From positions 125,711,338-125,775,337 of the forward strand of contig CM057000.1 in assembly GCA_029891345.1 (NCBI GenBank): a stretch of DNA of 64,000 bases. The letters run 5' to 3'. The stretch is from Dryococelus australis. Lineage: Eukaryota; Arthropoda; Insecta; Phasmatodea; Phasmatidae. Under the pieces are notes generated by a model. The model was given only the letters and a program-made list of their open reading frames with translations. It was not told where the DNA came from and did not search any database. Below are positions 59,432 through 64,000 of the stretch, one piece after another (within the stretch, counting starts at the first letter, position 1; every line of letters begins with the position of its first letter). A program made the translations under genes and the position numbers.

Positions 59432-61034
59432 CATCATAACACGCTTAAATATTTTTTCTATTATTCATAATATTTACTTGACTTCAATTCGCCCAACCAT
59501 TTTAATTTCCTGGGGAATTTTATTATTACTAAATTCTTAATGTGCAACACACACGTAGTCAAGTATTAAAACCTCTTACAAGCCATCTTAAAGCAAAACT
59601 AACTAATTCCAAGAGTCATCGACCAAGTGTTTTGAAGCATCTTTACTGTTGAGAGATTGAAATCTTTAGGAATTTATTGTGAATTCTTGCGCTCTGGAAT
59701 ACTGCGTTTGAATACATCAGTACATATAATATTTCAACATAATAGGAATCACATTTTGTCTATGTGGTCATGCAAAATAAAATGGGATATTTTTGTCATT
59801 CGGAATGCATATTTAGGTCACGAATGAATTCATTAGTGTGCGAAGTTGTAATCTAATATTATCGGTGAATAATAATACTATTTGAATGATTTAGTTAGTA
59901 GTAATTAAATTACCCACAACTCATGGTCAACTAAGAGATATAAAATGTACCTTAAATATGCATGATTATGCTTCAACTCTTAAAAATTATCCACTAGTCT
60001 TACGTTGTATTAACGGACAAAAATAAACATATAAATTCGTCACACGCCAAACCCGCAAGATTTCGAACTGTCAAACCTCTCTTTTCGTTGTGATTCTGAA
60101 GGAAATATTATTCTATGTTTTAAATTTTGAGTCAAGCGTGACAAAATATATTTTAACTACATACAAAGTAAAAAACACGTACACCGGAAATGTCAAATTG
60201 GAAACACGAACTTCGTTATTTATTCCAAAATTGTACTATTACATAAACCAATCTAGCGTCAAGGTTGGTGTCCATTTGTTGTTTTCATTTTGTGTACGTG
60301 TTTACCTTGGCCACGTATATTTAGGAAGTAATATTCAAAAAATCGGAATTAGCCAAAACTTGTAATATAAAATACGTTTGGTATAATAAGCTGTTGGAAG
60401 CACTGTCACAATACCGGTTAAGGTGTTACAGAATGTACATAAATATACAATAATTATGTGCATAATTTTTTAATGGGTGGCCAACATTCAGGCAAGAGCT
60501 TCGTAGCAAGACTTTTTCAGGGAATTTTCCTCACAATTTTAATGTGTCTTTGTTGACGCTCTAGATTAAAAAAATCCAATTACCTAAAAAATCGCGGACA
60601 CTTGATACCAATACTTTAGTATAAAATTGGGAGCGTGCGTCGAATTATGTTCGGATCGATCTGTCAGTACAAAAATTATTTTAATGTCCCACCCTTATAG
60701 AAGTGTAGTACTTCATTTCGATAGAATTTTGAACAAACATGTGCTATTTACGTGTGTTTTCTTCATCGACACAAGTGTTATTAAGTGGCCTATTTTACTG
60801 AACATACAGAAAATTCAAGTTTTTGATTGCCTGCTTTTTATTTAAAAAAAAAAAAAAAGCACACGTGCCGGCTGTTACAGCTGGGCTTGGCTCTGATATA
60901 TACACAAAAACTTAGGATATGGTTTACTTGTGTCCTGATATCCGTAAGGACAGGAAAGAGAGTTGTATTTTATTTTCCTTCAAGTGTCACCGATCGACAA
61001 AGCAGCGTGTAGATATTTAACATAACACTAAGCC

Positions 61035-61037
<3 letters not shown>
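59432..61037. other. Unassigned DNA
   Basis: AT-rich, nothing was recognised. Confidence 0.45.

Positions 61038-61102
<65 letters not shown>
61038..61102. repeat. (AT)n microsatellite
   Basis: About 32 AT units. Confidence 0.95.
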
Positions 61103-61103
<1 letters not shown>

Positions 61104-62559
61104 CTGTTTCTGAAAACTTATTACTGCCTATTATTTTTCATTGTGTCTGTTGACGCCTATGAGAGCTAACCAATTTTACTTTCTCAAATTAATTTTATAT
61201 AATCACTCAGCGTTTTTTGTTTTGAGGTTACCATACACTTGATGGCACTTCAGGCGCAATGGTTCTTTCGTAAAGTGCTGCAATTTTCCCAACATGGCTT
61301 AGCAACTACCATTTCATGGGACACGCTGATACAGCTTCGCGAATTTTGCCTTTCGAGCTCACACTCAGTATCATTCACACATTAAAGGAAACTAAATTGC
61401 CTTTATAACTGGACAAAATAAGTATCTGTAACGTATGGTACAGTGAATTTTGAATTGTATTTGCTTGTCGTGTTCTGTGTTATGTACAGTGCCTTATTTG
61501 CTTTTTTTTTTTTAACGCGAAATTTCGCCAATGAAATGTCTTAAACACTATGGAATGCAACTTAACTTAGAATCTACAAGTGTCTAAGTGTTTGGCATTT
61601 TGACTTTCTCACAGTATTCGTACTTAAGTCCGCTACTTCTCTGCGTAAACCTCGCACTTAGGTACTCACTCTTCAGGTTGTTTATAAACGACAGTTATTT
61701 CCCTAAAGTGAGGCAACTCGCTGTGTTAGCACACTCTTATTTCATATCGAGTGCAGACTCTAAATGAAATAGGCGAATACCCAGATTCCTGTAGTTCTGT
61801 TTAACTCATTTAACAATTTAATAAACACGTCGGTTGGCGGGTAGATTATTGAAGATCTATACTGCGGACTGCAGTGATATGGTAGTCTTGCGTAAGATAC
61901 AGAGCAATCATATGAATTAATTTTGGTTTATATATATCGAAATTTGGACTGAAAAGATGTCGTGCATATTTATACAACACTTCAGGTACAAGAAATATTA
62001 AAATAAATTACAGGCGTCGAAAAACACAATTTAGTTTGAAACGATTAAAATGTGTCCAATAAAGATTTAATATTAACTACTTCTGGAGCAGCAGCGTATC
62101 CAGGGGGGGGGGGGGACTAAGGGGGCTGCAGCTCCCCTTCCCTAGATGACCTACTTTTTTTAAAACCCTATTATCAAAATGTCAATCATTATATTTACAT
62201 ATTTGTTATTACCCACATGACACACATAGTTTCTATCGTCCTTTCCTTTTCTATATTTCAACTGTGACTTGTGAACGATGTACTACTAGTCACAATACTA
62301 ATACTCATCAGCCCCCCCCTCCCCCCCACACACACACAAAAAAATTCTGAATATACGCCCCTGGTCTGGAGAAAAGTTTCACCTAGTTTCAACTAAATTA
62401 AACTGTATGACTTGTGGTGATGGCAGGTGATTTGCAGAGAATTGCCACAAATTTCTCTCGTGACGCACGCATCGATAGTTAGCGAAGCCAACTCGAGCTC
62501 AGAATGTGCTGATCGGATCGGAAACCGATTCGAAGTAAATCGCTGGCGGAAAGTGTAAC
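61103..62559. other. Unassigned DNA with G and C runs
   Basis: Poly-G at 62,103-62,115 and a C run at about 62,311-62,327. Nothing else was recognised. Confidence 0.45.
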
Positions 62560-62765
62560 TGGCTGCCGTTTATCGCGGGAGTGTTTAAAATGCGCGCGGG
62601 TGATATTCTCGTCTCTAAGTGCTCCGCAGCCACCAACCCCTCATTCACGTTCATGGCCCCTAATTATCGAGTCCTTAATCAAGAAGGGCTTCCCCACAGC
62701 CGCTGGTGGAGGCAGCTTTGCAAGTTCTGTTCGCACCACTGTAAGCGGCTTGGAAACCATTAGCT
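62560..62765. other. Candidate conserved noncoding block
   Basis: A GC-richer, non-repetitive block with TTTATCGCGGGAGTG, CCTAATTATCGAGTCC and TTAATCAAGAAGGG, containing homeodomain-type cores. The 60-codon frame across it (62,581-62,763) has no domain. Inference from texture only. Confidence 0.3.
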
Positions 62766-63327
62766 CACCGTAAAATTACTTTTTTCCAAAGATACATTTT
62801 TGAAGGCATAGTTCTGTAATCCAAAATATATATATATAATTTTAAAATGGAAATTGGAGGATTGATTTTATTTATGCGCTTTTACATAATTCAGGAATGC
62901 GTTCTTTCTGTAATTGCACCAACCATCACTTAAAATTGGTATTTTATTTTCCACTTCCAACACAGGATAATAGCCAATCTGATAAATTGAAACAAATTTC
63001 CTTGTCAACAAAAGTAACAAAATAAAAAAATAGATGTATTCAATGGGACTCAGACTGCCTCCTAAACTGGCAGTTGGTAGCACTGATGTAAACAATTACT
63101 GCCCGAGCTGGCCTATTTCCGCTTGCCGCGAATAATAGAAGAGCTATACTGCATCCTGCTCTAAATAATTCACCACAAACGGAGTGCAAAGCATTCCGTG
63201 TGTGTATGAGTCACTTTAAACAAGCCGTCAACATTACCAGCAAAAAAGGTATTTACCAATGGTAACTTTATTTATATTGCGCTAGTCAAATTTTCGACGT
63301 TTTATATCAAGGGTAAAAATTAATGCG

Positions 63328-63329
<2 letters not shown>
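62766..63329. other. Unassigned DNA
   Basis: Nothing firm. The part 63,105-63,240 is of mixed texture. Confidence 0.4.

Positions 63330-63408
<79 letters not shown>
63330..63408. repeat. (AT)n microsatellite
   Basis: About 39 AT units. Confidence 0.95.
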
Positions 63409-63411
<3 letters not shown>

Positions 63412-64000
63412 TTAAGTTTATTCATATATTGTTATAGTAGCGAAATATAGAAAACTTCATTCCTTTAGAAGCATAAATAGTTTAAAGATAAATTATTTCA
63501 ACGCGGCACTGCCTGCTAGTAAACACAAAGGTTCGTTTCATTAAAGATTGATTACACAGAAGAATTTAAGTTTAATCAATATAAACAGAATTCCTGTTTC
63601 GATTTTTAAACAAATTAAAATATCAATTTAAGCTAGCATGTGAAATATCATTTCAGTTTTGTTTTTTAATTACAGAGCGTAGGATTATTGACGTCGCTGT
63701 TTATTTGATACCGTCTGTTGAGGCGATCGTTTCAAGGAAAACAAAGTAGGTATTTACTAAATAGAACACTTGTAGTTCGCGAAAATATTCTCGCGCAAAC
63801 TGCTTACCCTCTCCCGACCAAAATAATCTTGTAATTTTAGAGCATTTTCGAGTCTGATTGGGTAAACCTACATTGTAGAGTTTGCAACCAATGCATCTGG
63901 AAACTTCTGTGGTTTTTTATGCATAACGAATTTTAAGAGCTATAAGCTACCTTAGATTTTTTTATTTTTAGTTATATTGTGTCATTCAAATAATTTACAC
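63409..64000. other. Unassigned DNA at right edge
   Basis: AT-rich, nothing was recognised. Confidence 0.45.

Overview
The window is eukaryotic, AT-rich intergenic DNA, most likely from an insect. Evidence is an errantivirus-like LTR retroelement, a Tc1 remnant, a pogo-like remnant, tRNA-headed SINEs with insect-type promoter boxes, several MITE families, and long AT, CT and GA microsatellites. The main SINE (copies at 32.3, 39.2 and 45.9 kb) resembles repeats I remember from stick-insect (Phasmatodea) gene models. That is unverified memory, so I only suggest a large-genome polyneopteran such as a phasmid. I found no intact host gene, no rRNA or tRNA gene, and nothing prokaryotic.

Layout. 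0-3.6 kb: unique sequence, one MITE and SINE pieces. 3.66-12.5 kb: a decayed Ty3/gypsy element with a gag, protease, reverse transcriptase, RNase H, integrase and env order, frameshifted or stopped in every gene; a likely 5' LTR lies at 3,661-4,348 and a possible 3' LTR remnant at 14,053-14,171. 14.2-17.4 kb: a 44-bp tandem array, a dispersed repeat present twice, and between the two copies a deleted Tc1 element that still has both ends. 17.8-18.7 kb: a MITE with a 7-bp target duplication and a perfect AT-cored palindrome. 20-25 kb: sparse, with a GC-rich block that may be conserved noncoding DNA. 25.6-27.3 kb: a broken pogo-like transposase. 28-46 kb: a dense MITE/SINE zone plus a 107-bp minisatellite whose every unit carries an FTZ-F1/ERR-type half-site.

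46.3-54.6 kb holds the most striking object: an 8.3-kb fold-back element. Its tips are inverted copies of each other, its outer arms consist of GCGGAGC-type tandem modules, and its inner arms are identical over 621 bp without an indel. A 1.8-kb loop separates them. It encodes no transposase I can recognise, and its right arm carries a fragment of a protein-coding gene. Distal to it lie a 155-bp triplication (55.5-56.0 kb), a 770-bp solo LTR with an ATAT target duplication (58,658-59,427), and mostly unique DNA with a few candidate conserved noncoding blocks.

There is no pathway here: genes and repeats do not work together as an operon would. The window reads as a repeat-rich gene desert or a very long intron, shaped by successive insertions and by hairpin-forming DNA.
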